DNA of 64,000 nt from Eubacterium sp. UBA3279 (lineage in GTDB: Bacteria; Bacillota; Clostridia; Lachnospirales; Lachnospiraceae): NCBI GenBank assembly GCA_002361775.1, contig DETV01000105.1:1-64000 (forward strand). The letters run 5' to 3'. Each line of letters starts with the position of its first letter. Positions within the stretch are counted from its first letter, which is position 1. The translations under genes were made by a program, and so were the position numbers. Shown in pieces: positions 27,336 through 35,086 of this stretch. Under the pieces are notes generated by a model. That model ran no database searches. It was not told the DNA's origin and worked only from the letters and a program-made list of their open reading frames with translations.

Positions 27336-28399
27336 TCACATTTTACGTTCTTCGTATGCTCGATTAAATCTTTGTTTTTACTTTCCTTCAAAATCTTATC
27401 CTGCCACTTAATTGCCTCTTCAATATCGCCACTGAAAAAATAATCGTCAGCCATGATGCAGTATACTTCATCTCTGAAATCCGGTTCAGAAATTCGTGGG
27501 CATTCTAATAAACGTTTTGCAAGCGATACAGATTTTTGGAATTCTTCGCATTGCTGATATACATAAACAAGAATTCCAGTTGTTTCCCAATCTTCCGGAT
27601 CCAGTTCTATTGTCTTTTCAAACCATATTATAGACCTTCTATATTGAAACAGATTTTTCAGAGTCGCTGCAATTCTGTATGCATTATCCGCATTTTGATT
27701 AGCTGCATACATTCTATACGCATATGGAAGATACTCCATATTCTCATCATCACCCAGTTCTTCTGCCCTATCTATTTCTTCCTGAGTTAAGGGAGACAAT
27801 ACATCTGGTTCGTTAAATGCATCTGTCAAAACATTAATTCTGGAATCATGATGTTCTTCTATAAAACGCATCACCTTGGGAATAATATTTTCCTTTGCAT
27901 AAACCGAATCTGCAAACCAGTAATTCTGCTGTCCAAATCCTGTTCCTGATCCAGTTTTTGCAGCTCTTCCGATTTCTATCACTCTTTCATCTTCTGGAAG
28001 CAGATAAGCATTTTCTGCTTTTGTTCTAAACCAATAACAACGCTCGATTCCTGTAATAGGCGTAGTAAGCATATCATGTATATATCTATATACTGTAGCA
28101 TGTTCATACCAACCAACAACTGCCGTTCCTCTTGTAGGATGAGAAGCGCACCATACTACAGTGATATCTTCCGCTTCCTCCTGCTGAGAATATACTTTAT
28201 CCAGTTTTTCGATATGCATTTGATCGCCATTGCCTCGTACATAACCATAGCAATAACCATCCATATTCAAAAAATTCCACTTTTCATGTGCATCTTCATT
28301 TTCCCGTACCCAACGTCCCCCAGATTTCGGTTTATATTCTCCCACAATTCTTCCATCATAGAACTTTAAATATGTAACATTACAAAATAAAATTCTCAT
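27290..28399 (-). CDS. Uncharacterised protein: conserved N-terminal domain plus TPR-like C-terminus
   Basis: A 369-aa protein. Residues ~1-170 (MRILFCNVTYLKFYDG, GGRWVRENEDAHEKWNF, VVGWYEHATVYR) resemble, from memory, an N-terminal domain of unknown function seen in several multi-domain bacterial proteins. The C-terminal half has repeated helical pairs (AYRIAATLKNLFQYRRSIIWFEKTIELDP) typical of TPRs. The start overlaps the XRE regulator stop as ATGA with AAAGGAG, so the pair is co-translated. The last ~20 residues may be aberrant because the gene runs into the cyclophilin-like fragment. Function unknown. Confidence 0.65.
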   Translation of the reverse strand: MRILFCNVTYLKFYDGRIVGEYKPKSGGRWVRENEDAHEKWNFLNMDGYCYGYVRGNGDQMHIEKLDKVYSQQEEAEDITVVWCASHPTRGTAVVGWYEHATVYRYIHDMLTTPITGIERCYWFRTKAENAYLLPEDERVIEIGRAAKTGSGTGFGQQNYWFADSVYAKENIIPKVMRFIEEHHDSRINVLTDAFNEPDVLSPLTQEEIDRAEELGDDENMEYLPYAYRMYAANQNADNAYRIAATLKNLFQYRRSIIWFEKTIELDPEDWETTGILVYVYQQCEEFQKSVSLAKRLLECPRISEPDFRDEVYCIMADDYFFSGDIEEAIKWQDKILKESKNKDLIEHTKNVKCEWKKQAREKSSFPCL

Positions 28400-28983
28400 A
28401 TTTGCTCCTTTCTTTCCTCTATTACGATATCCAATGCTTTTGATCCTTCAAATAGAACGCTCACTGCTTTTCTTCTCATTGCACAACTGTTCATACAACC
28501 TCTTGAATCTCTTGGGATGTCAACGTAATATTTGTTTTTTCCTCTTTCTGAAATCATATATAAGTTATATTCTTCTGGAACCAGGACATCCAAAAGATAA
28601 AACATCTTATTTCCAAAAACCCTAAGCAACTCTCTGCGTGCATCCGGAGTACTATCGGGATTTTCAATAATAATCTGGTCTAAAACCTTTTCAACCTTTT
28701 TCTTTTCAAAATTTCTAAATTCATATTGCATTCTCGGAATCATTTCCCTTTCGACTGCACTGACGGGTCCATGATAACCTAATACTACCAACATCCAATT
28801 AAGGTCTATATCTAGATAAGACGCTAGTTTCATCAATGTTTCCGCAGTAACCGTGTTACTGTTAAGCTGAGCTGAAAATGTTGTATATTTGATATTCATG
28901 GCTGCTGCGGTTTCTTTTATTGTTCTATTTCTGCAATCAATAAACCATTTAATCATTGACCCAATAGAATCATAGAATTCCAA
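28396..28983 (-). CDS. XRE-family regulator with long C-terminal domain
   Basis: A 195-aa protein. Residues ~8-65 form a helix-turn-helix (IKETAAAMNIKYTTFSAQL, then TLMKLASYLDIDLNWML). The C-terminal ~120 residues are unrecognised and include IPRDSRGCMNSCAMRRK. The likely initiator is a TTG at 28981-28983 with GGAGGTGG 7 bases upstream; no in-frame ATG has a better site. It is coupled to the TPR protein. A 9-bp-arm palindrome at 29050-29072 upstream is a candidate operator. Confidence 0.75.
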   Translation of the reverse strand: MEFYDSIGSMIKWFIDCRNRTIKETAAAMNIKYTTFSAQLNSNTVTAETLMKLASYLDIDLNWMLVVLGYHGPVSAVEREMIPRMQYEFRNFEKKKVEKVLDQIIIENPDSTPDARRELLRVFGNKMFYLLDVLVPEEYNLYMISERGKNKYYVDIPRDSRGCMNSCAMRRKAVSVLFEGSKALDIVIEERKEQI

Positions 28984-29049
28984 TTAACAACCACCTCCGT
29001 TACTTGATATCTTTACTTTATCACCATCACTTCGAAAATAATAGCGCAA

Positions 29050-29072
29050 AAAATCCAACCACATTGGATTTT
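29050..29072. promoter_or_regulatory. Palindrome upstream of the XRE gene
   Basis: AAAATCCAA and TTGGATTTT are perfect 9-base arms around CCACA, about 70 bases before the XRE start. It could be its operator; no T run follows the arms closely enough for a good terminator. Confidence 0.5.
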
Positions 29073-29075
29073 CAC

Positions 29076-29111
29076 AAAAAAAGAACAGCCTACATCAATA
29101 ACAAGCTGTCC
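29076..29111 (-). terminator. Terminator, repeated at 38467-38501
   Basis: On the minus strand GGACAGC pairs with GCTGTTC (one G-T) and a run of seven T follows. Nearly the same sequence, including the ACAAGCTGTCC arm, terminates transcription before 38.5 kb. It closes the excisionase-remnant/deformylase transcript. Confidence 0.7.
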
Positions 29112-29149
29112 TGTTCCGCTTTCCACTCAACCAACATCCCAGATTTTCT

Positions 29150-29310
29150 TTATTCCGGCTGATTATCAAGCCAGTCATCAAAGCTCTTTTTTGAAATTCT
29201 GTATTTTCCGCCATCCAACTGGATCCAGCGGAATTCTTTTTCTTTAATAAGGCATAGACTATTGGGTGACTCACATCTAATATTTCCTGAATTTCCTTTC
29301 GGTATAACAT
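29150..29310 (-). pseudogene. Excisionase-like HTH peptide, frameshifted
   Basis: The first ~25 codons read MLYRKEIQEILDVSHPIVYALLKKK and the remainder, in the next frame, reads EFRWIQLDGGKYRISKKSF and ends DDWLDNQPE. Joined, this is a 53-54 aa excisionase-type helix-turn-helix closely matching the intact one at 37537-37704 (shared LLKKKEF, GGKYRISKKSF and WLD). One base change in length after the Lys run breaks it. Confidence 0.85.
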
Positions 29311-29337
29311 CTTTTTATAGGGTAGTTTTAAAAAAAT

Positions 29338-29610
29338 TTATAACCCATTTCTATAAATCTCATTTATAACAGCCTGCGCCTGTTCCATTTCTTTTTTCTT
29401 TATGATTTCTTCTCGATCACTTAGAATTGCAATCATTTCATCTATCACATCTTCCAGTCTAGGCTCTGCATAACGATACAAGTATCCCAACATTCTGGTT
29501 GCCGTATAATCTGTATTCAAATTCTTATAGGCTATTTCTGCACAAAATTCTTTCGGGTATCCTTTGGTAATTAAAACCTTGTACAATTCATCTGTTCTTT
29601 CTGATTTCAT
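29338..29610 (-). CDS. Small protein of unknown function; domain shared with the ATPase at 41124-42095
   Basis: A 90-aa acidic, helical protein. Its sequence (ELYKVLITKGYPKEFCAEI, TATRMLGYLY, VIDEMIAILSDRE) aligns by eye over ~65 residues with the N-terminus of the AAA ATPase at 41124-42095. AGGAGAG lies 8 bases before the ATG, and it follows the deformylase gene by 30 bases on the same strand. No known function. The shared domain suggests an adaptor that acts with ATPases of this element family. Confidence 0.7.
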   Translation of the reverse strand: MKSERTDELYKVLITKGYPKEFCAEIAYKNLNTDYTATRMLGYLYRYAEPRLEDVIDEMIAILSDREEIIKKKEMEQAQAVINEIYRNGL

Positions 29611-29640
29611 AAATCATCTCTCCTGTAAATTTTACGCTGC

Positions 29641-30051
29641 TTATATCAATATTCCTTCCAAATGATCCAATTCATGCTGACAGATCTGCGCGGTCCATCC
29701 ATCAAGTTTCATATTCTGTTTCTTCCAATTCATATCCAGATATTCAACTTCTATTGTCTGGTATCTTATGGTCTTACGCGCGCCTGGAAGGGATAAACAC
29801 CCTTCTTCTGTTTCATAAGGTGTCTCTTTGTTCAACAATACAGGATTAAACATTACCACATCCACAAATCCCATGTTTACAATGATGACTCGTTTTTTTA
29901 CGCCAATCATATTTGCTGCCATCCCAACACATCTTTCACGGTTCGCAGCTAACGTATCCATTAAATCCCTTCCCACCTGAAGATCAACTTTTGTTGCCGG
30001 TTCAGATTTTTGTCCCAGAAAAAATATATCTTTCATAATTGGTTTTACCAT
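29641..30051 (-). CDS. Peptide deformylase-like protein
   Basis: A 136-aa metallohydrolase of the deformylase family. Motif 2 EEGCLSL and motif 3 QICQHELDHLEGILI carry the Cys and HExxH metal ligands. Motif 1 reads GMAANMIG, where the conserved Gln of G-x-G-x-A-A-x-Q is Asn, so activity may be altered. The protein ends at EGILI as short clostridial versions do. It lies in accessory DNA with a small unknown protein, so it is probably an extra copy beside the housekeeping enzyme. Confidence 0.85.
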   Translation of the reverse strand: MVKPIMKDIFFLGQKSEPATKVDLQVGRDLMDTLAANRERCVGMAANMIGVKKRVIIVNMGFVDVVMFNPVLLNKETPYETEEGCLSLPGARKTIRYQTIEVEYLDMNWKKQNMKLDGWTAQICQHELDHLEGILI

Positions 30052-30224
30052 TTTTTCATACCTCTATTCTTAAAATCATTTTTTTACTTGATCCTGAATT
30101 GTAGTATAGCAGTTTTTTTACTTTTTTCTATCTCGCCCTGTATTTTCCACTCTGAACATTGTATTGTCAATTTCCGGTTCAATCTCTTTTTTACCATAGA
30201 AATGTCCTGATCAACTGTTGAAAC

Positions 30225-30545
30225 CCTTTAACTGGCAAATATGCAGCTTGTACAGGTATCAGAACCATATCAATATATTCTTCACTGATAATCTCTGCTG
30301 TTCGCTTCTCACGGATAATCGCCAGTACTTTTCAATATTCCAATAACTCAGCCGCATGTTTTCTTCTGTAACCAGATATAATTTCATAAACTCCATCCTG
30401 TACCGGCCTGACAATCAATGAGGTGAAAATTCCGTACTTCTCAATGCTTTCTTTTAACAAATACATCTCTTTATCATCTTTTTCTCCAAGCAAAAACGCT
30501 CGCCTGGATCCAACTTTTTCAAATCAGTTCCAAACGAGCATCTTG
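30225..30545 (-). pseudogene. ParB-like N-terminal domain, decayed
   Basis: On the minus strand from about 30466, codons read MYLLKESIEKYGIFTSLIV then RPVQDGVYEIISGYRRKHAA, the ParB/Srx motif (GxRRxxA). A stop follows at LEY and coding resumes with KVLAIIREKRT. Upstream, LDPGERF and LLGEKDDKE read in two frames, so another frameshift precedes the ATG. No C-terminal DNA-binding part remains. It is a relic of a plasmid or integrative-element partition gene. Confidence 0.7.
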
Positions 30546-30599
30546 TTTTGTCTTATATACAACTAATTATCTTTTCAATTGTTCCAGCTAACAAACGTT

Positions 30600-30645
30600 T
30601 GCCGTATAGGAATCGAACCTATAATTGAGTCTTAGAAGAGTGACT
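30600..30645 (-). other. 3' tRNA-like fragment, possible attachment-site scar
   Basis: The minus strand reads ...CTTCTAAGACTC, then TATAGGTTCGATTCCTATA, a complete T arm with 5-bp stem, then ACGGCA. It looks like the anticodon loop (CTTCTAA, anticodon TCT), T arm and acceptor end of a tRNA, but no matching 5' half exists upstream. Integrases often target tRNA 3' halves, so this could be an old att site. Confidence 0.55.
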
Positions 30646-31059
30646 ATATAGTGTCAATTCCGGACAATAACTATCATTATAAGCTCTTTAAAGTCAAGGC
30701 TTTTTTCTACTTCCGAGTCAAATCAAGTCAATCTCTGTACCCCACATATATGCCTTAGATAAGACCTGTTTATTCGCAGAATATTTGCATCAGCTAATAC
30801 TTGGGGAATACATTCGTGTCACCACCATTATGAAAAATATGGCTACCATCATTCAAGCATTCGAGAATGATAAACAATATGAAATTGAACTGATTTCTAC
30901 ACATATAATACCGTACTTTAGACTGGTTGTCTACGGTGTTTTGACTACTGATAATGTAAATTCACTATGTCCATACATTCAACATAAGATTCCCTTCCTT
31001 TTTCATATATAGTGGATCATATCAACATTCTGCTACTGAACCTATTATCCATGTTTCTG
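30646..31059. other. Intergenic stretch without a supported gene
   Basis: About 410 bases between the tRNA-like fragment and the Fic gene. One 75-codon open frame on the plus strand (30785-31012) lacks a ribosome-binding site and resembles nothing recognised. No promoter, terminator or repeat stands out. Confidence 0.5.
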
Positions 31060-32160
31060 CTACGACAATTTCTTCAAGATCTTTTTTTTATTTGTTCTTG
31101 AAAAATCACTCAACCGATAGGATCGAACTCTTGTCTTGACAATGATCGGAATCAAAAAACCATTATTTGCAAGTTTCGCACATCTATTAATAACCGTTTT
31201 GTTTGTTACACCAATCATTTTACTTACTTCAATTGGTGTAAACTCATATAATCGCTTTTTTAACAGGAACACTAAAAACTCTTTTTCTTTTGCATTTAAA
31301 TAGGACAAACTTCCTTCTAACTCATCGTTCTCGGACACTTTTGATAACTCATATACCTTTTTAGAATACAATTCCATCATTTTCAAAAAATAATTGATCC
31401 AAATTTCCGGATGAGGAGGATTTTCTCTTCCTGAATAATACAATGCAGGTAATCCCATTTGTAGAGATGCATAATACTCATCTGGATCATAGGCAAAATA
31501 TTCTTCCAAAGAACCTATTCCATTAAAACCATATCCATAATAATCAAGAATATATCCTGACATCAGTCTGGCAGTTCTTCCATTACCATCTTCAAAAGGA
31601 TGAATGGTAACCAATTGATAATGGACTACAGCAGCAACGATCAACGGATGATCATCTGTAGTATTTACATATTCAACAAGTTCGTCCAATAGTATTGGAA
31701 TATCTATATACTCCGGTGGAATATATTCCGGTACTCCCGTTTCAGAATCATATACTGCAAATAACACCCCTGGCGGCATAGGACCTCTTAATCCTATCTT
31801 TTCTTTTGAAGCACCTTTTTCGACCATTGCCTGCACTTCAAGAATCATTTCTTTTGAAAAAACTTCTTTCTTTTTCAACTTTTCTTCCAAGAGATTTAAG
31901 GCCAGAAAGTAATTACGAACTTCTTGTTCTGGTTTTAAAAAATGTTTGTGAGGATCACTATCAATGGCTTCATTTGCCTGTTTTTCAGTCAATGGGTTCC
32001 CCTCAATCTTATTAGAAGCATATGAACTTTTTTTCTTGGAGTTTTTTCTAAGTCTATTTTTTGTAACAGGTGGCATTTCTATCGTGCTGAGAGAAAAACG
32101 CTTTTCATCAATTTCCGATATCATTTTTAAAATATCATTTGTTAGTGTAACTTTAATCAC
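31060..32160 (-). CDS. Fic-domain protein (probable AMP/NMP transferase)
   Basis: A ~366-aa Fic protein. The catalytic motif IHPFEDGNGRTAR (HPFx[D/E]GNGRxxR) is near residue 190. A Ser-x3-Glu-Gly inhibitory motif (SNKIEG) sits near residue 50, the arrangement of class II self-inhibited Fic proteins. The C-terminal ~70 residues form a winged helix (FTPIEVSKMIGVTNKTVINR). The likely start is a GTG at 32160, because GGAGGTGG lies 6 bases before it and overlaps the upstream ATG at 32175. Target protein unknown. A stand-alone gene in accessory DNA. Confidence 0.88.
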   Translation of the reverse strand: MIKVTLTNDILKMISEIDEKRFSLSTIEMPPVTKNRLRKNSKKKSSYASNKIEGNPLTEKQANEAIDSDPHKHFLKPEQEVRNYFLALNLLEEKLKKKEVFSKEMILEVQAMVEKGASKEKIGLRGPMPPGVLFAVYDSETGVPEYIPPEYIDIPILLDELVEYVNTTDDHPLIVAAVVHYQLVTIHPFEDGNGRTARLMSGYILDYYGYGFNGIGSLEEYFAYDPDEYYASLQMGLPALYYSGRENPPHPEIWINYFLKMMELYSKKVYELSKVSENDELEGSLSYLNAKEKEFLVFLLKKRLYEFTPIEVSKMIGVTNKTVINRCAKLANNGFLIPIIVKTRVRSYRLSDFSRTNKKKILKKLS

Positions 32161-32249
32161 ATTGTCCACCTCCATTTCATCATTAACTATTATATCGTTT
32201 CACGAATTATTTTTCCACTAAAATTTCACTATTTTTTCACTATTTTTCA

Positions 32250-32432
32250 TTACTTCATTGCCTTCGCCAGTGATGCTAGCCATACTTTCATTTCTGGATT
32301 TGCCAATACTTTTGCAAGCAGCTCTGCATCCACATCATCCGGCACATCTACTGTCTGAGATGTTGTTTCATCGTGAATCTTTGTCAAATACTGGCTGTCT
32401 GTTCGCGGATAAGTGATCAGCTCCCTGCTCAT
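32250..32432 (-). pseudogene. Chimeric scrap: topoisomerase motif joined to an integrase tail
   Basis: Sixty codons. The first 16 include ELITYPRTDSQYLT, the active-site tyrosine region of type IA topoisomerases (TYPRTDS). The remaining ~35 (VDAELLAKVLANPEM and on) closely match the C-terminus of the integrase at 35087. No real protein combines these, so this marks a recombination junction between decayed elements. Confidence 0.75.
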
Positions 32433-33079
32433 TACATCATGTTCTCCTTTGACACACGCAGGATACCGGTAAGAACGCCAAAAGCAAGAGAAGAGTTATC
32501 CTTAAGGCCACCAGACATAAAATTACGCATAAATTCATCACGAATTACATTTTTAATTGCCGCATAAGTACTGGCTCAATCCGAAAACTTTGCATCTTTG
32601 AAAGTGGTGGAAATCACCGGAAATGCACCTTGCATCTTCTGATATTTTTCACCGCATGCCCAAATCTGTTTATCTTTAAAGTAAATAGATGTATCCTCTT
32701 TCGTTTTTTCAAAAAAGGTTTTAAGCATATCAAGAGCAAGTGTTTTGCCGAATCTTCGTGGTCTGGTAAACAAAATGACTGGAACCTGATCGTCAATCAA
32801 ATCACGGATCAGAAGCGTTTTATCTACATAATAGCTATTCTTTACTACATCCATGTAAGATGTGTTCCCGACTGCGAGGGAAAGGATCGCTCCATTTCCC
32901 GCTTTAGGTTTTTCAGCGCCAATGTAAGCATATGCAGTCTCCTCCGGAACCATCCAATTGCGACCTTTTCTCAAAGCATCTTCCAGTTTTCCGGCATTGC
33001 ATAATCCTACTACTCTTCTGGTTGATAATTCCATGATCCCGGCGGCTTCTTTTGTTGAAATATATCTGATATCGGTCAT
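32432..33079 (-). pseudogene. AAA-ATPase-like protein with N-terminal HTH, nonsense codon and deletion
   Basis: Residues 1-55 are an excisionase-like helix-turn-helix (YISTKEAAGIMELSTRRVVG). Then comes the start of an AAA-ATPase_like domain (PF09820 type: YYVDKTLLIRDLI, RPRRFGKTLALDML). A TGA at 32576-32578 interrupts after TFKDAKFSD. The same frame continues ASTYAAIKNVIRDEF and then jumps to FMSGGLKDNSSLAFGVLTG, a segment that normally lies much later, so a central deletion is present. It ends at TAA 32432-32434. Inactive. Confidence 0.75.
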
Positions 33080-33134
33080 ATCTTCATTCCTTTCTGAACA
33101 TCCACAAGATTTTCTCTGGCCGAAATACAGAAAA

Positions 33135-34925
33135 TTATAATGACTTTAGATATTCCTCTACGTTCAGATATTGAACACCTTCCAGACTACCACTTTCACC
33201 ACGATAAATGACATATTTTCCGGTAATTTCTCCATAGCGATGGCTTGTCATAGCGCATTTTTCCTCGTCTTTCAAATGGCGGCTCTGCTCCGGAACCTGT
33301 TCTTTACTGTATTTCACTTCGTAGATCTTGCAGTTAAGTTCTTTTGGGTCAAAAACTACCATATCGAACTCTCCGACTGCGAATTGAAGCTTGAATACCT
33401 TTTTCTCCGGATGAGCAATTTTCGTTTCCAGTAAAACAATATCTTCCATCATTCTTCCACGGATCTCACTGAGCAGTCTATCCAGAATTCTCTGTCTTTC
33501 AACCAGCGATAATTCACTGAACTTTGCATCGAGAAGCAGATTAGACACAATCGCATTGGCCTGCGCATATCGCATACCTGGCTGAGTGATTACAGTCACA
33601 CTTTCTTTTCGATTGACTTCCGGCAATGATTCGAGATCAATCTTCATAATCAGATCCAATAAGGTAAGGTATTCCTCAATCTGTGCCATATGATAATCTT
33701 CAATCTGAATGCTCTGCTCTTCCTTGTTCAGAATATCGAGCATCTGCATCATACCACGAGTCACTGCATCCAGATCCATATGTGCTTTGATATTCATAGG
33801 AGCTTCCCTGTCTCTAAGCAGATTTGATGCCGTTACAGCAATATCATGCGACTTGAATGTCCTTTCAACAACCCTGCGCGTGAAGCTGTGATTGATGTTT
33901 TCAACTACACGATTGATTACATTCGTCAGTTCTCCCTTTTCATACAGATCCAATAATGAGCGGAAATGTCCACCATATTCATACATCTTAAGAGAATGCT
34001 GGATGTTTTTTGCAATCGCTGTATCAATATATTCTTCCGCACTTCTGGCTGAAGCAAAGATAGCATCTTCATTGTAATTTACACCGCTTAAACTCATGGT
34101 TCCACCATAACGGATATACTCATCAATTCCTTTGATTCCGAGAACCTCCTCAAATTCACGATACGGGATGAAGGTTGTATGCATCATAATGCATCGATCA
34201 TACAGCTGTTCCTCTTTTGAGAAGGCAAACCCCAAAGAATCCGTTCCCGATAAAACAATCTTCATTCCGCTGCTAGCATAAATATCTGAGAAGAGTGCCG
34301 CACCTTCGATGAAGTCCTCCATGAGTGTTACCTCATCGATAAATACATACTTGAAACCTTTTGTCTCCAGAAGCCTTAGATCCTCATCGATATCTTCCAG
34401 GGTATCTCTGGATCTCACCTGGATAAAGGCAGCCTTACGAAATTCAGTTTCAGGTAACTCTGTAAGAATCTGACGAATCATCGTTGTCTTACCGGTCCTT
34501 CGAAGGCCATAGATTACAAACACTTTATCTGTCTGACTGCCGAACACATAATCTCGTAGTTCACGAATACATTCTCTCTTCTTGTATTTCTTTGTTACAA
34601 CAATCTGCGCGCGAAGACGGCTGCCTGTTCTTACAGTTGTCTTAAACTCCAGATGTTCTTCTTTTGTGGTTGCCTTCTCCGGGATCATTTGTTTTTTCAA
34701 TTCTTTGAGATCTTTTTCCAGTTTCTTTCGCCGATCAATCCTATCTTTAAGTTCTGCAACATCTTTAAAATCAATATATTTTTCTACACGCTTACCATTC
34801 CTGGCGATTCGATGATAATAGTATTCTTTATCTCTGATCTTCTTTTTTGTGATGCTACCTTCGGGCAATATGGCAATTTCCCGTTCAATCTCGGCAATTG
34901 CATTCATTAATTCTTCCTGACTCAT
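33135..34925 (-). CDS. ATPase with C-terminal PD-(D/E)xK-like (DUF4143-type) domain
   Basis: A 596-aa protein. An N-terminal ~100-residue coiled or helical part (KKKIRDKEYYYHRI, then Lys/Glu-rich helices) precedes a P-loop ATPase: Walker A YGLRRTGKTT near residue 143 and Walker B YVFIDEVT. The C-terminal domain carries GEFDMVVFDP and KIYEVKYS, the D...E-x-K pattern of PD-(D/E)xK folds. Such archaeal-type ATPases are common in accessory DNA and their role is unclear. GGGAGGTG supports ATG 34925. Unusual repeats at 34946-35001 lie just upstream. Confidence 0.78.
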   Translation of the reverse strand: MSQEELMNAIAEIEREIAILPEGSITKKKIRDKEYYYHRIARNGKRVEKYIDFKDVAELKDRIDRRKKLEKDLKELKKQMIPEKATTKEEHLEFKTTVRTGSRLRAQIVVTKKYKKRECIRELRDYVFGSQTDKVFVIYGLRRTGKTTMIRQILTELPETEFRKAAFIQVRSRDTLEDIDEDLRLLETKGFKYVFIDEVTLMEDFIEGAALFSDIYASSGMKIVLSGTDSLGFAFSKEEQLYDRCIMMHTTFIPYREFEEVLGIKGIDEYIRYGGTMSLSGVNYNEDAIFASARSAEEYIDTAIAKNIQHSLKMYEYGGHFRSLLDLYEKGELTNVINRVVENINHSFTRRVVERTFKSHDIAVTASNLLRDREAPMNIKAHMDLDAVTRGMMQMLDILNKEEQSIQIEDYHMAQIEEYLTLLDLIMKIDLESLPEVNRKESVTVITQPGMRYAQANAIVSNLLLDAKFSELSLVERQRILDRLLSEIRGRMMEDIVLLETKIAHPEKKVFKLQFAVGEFDMVVFDPKELNCKIYEVKYSKEQVPEQSRHLKDEEKCAMTSHRYGEITGKYVIYRGESGSLEGVQYLNVEEYLKSL

Positions 34926-34945
34926 GAGTAACACCTCCCAAACTT

Positions 34946-35001
34946 GTTATACCCATTATACCCATATTTATTCATTTTATCAAGGGTATAACGGGTATAA
35001 T
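34946..35001. repeat. Inverted pair of tandem GGGTATAAY repeats
   Basis: GTTATACCCATTATACCC (34946-34963) holds two 9-mers on the minus strand, and GGGTATAACGGGTATAAT (34984-35001) holds two on the plus strand. All four share GGGTATAA followed by C or T. They lie directly upstream of the ATPase start and are probably regulator sites or the ATPase promoter. Confidence 0.65.
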
Positions 35002-35086
35002 ATCATCTCAAGTTTGATCCAACAAAACTATTGGTCGCCATCTTGGCTACCATTTCGACGCAAATGAAAAGAGAGTGCTTTTCCCT

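Noticed and set aside
30785..31012. 75-codon open frame on the plus strand
   Set aside because: No ribosome-binding site or recognisable motif; sits in decayed DNA.
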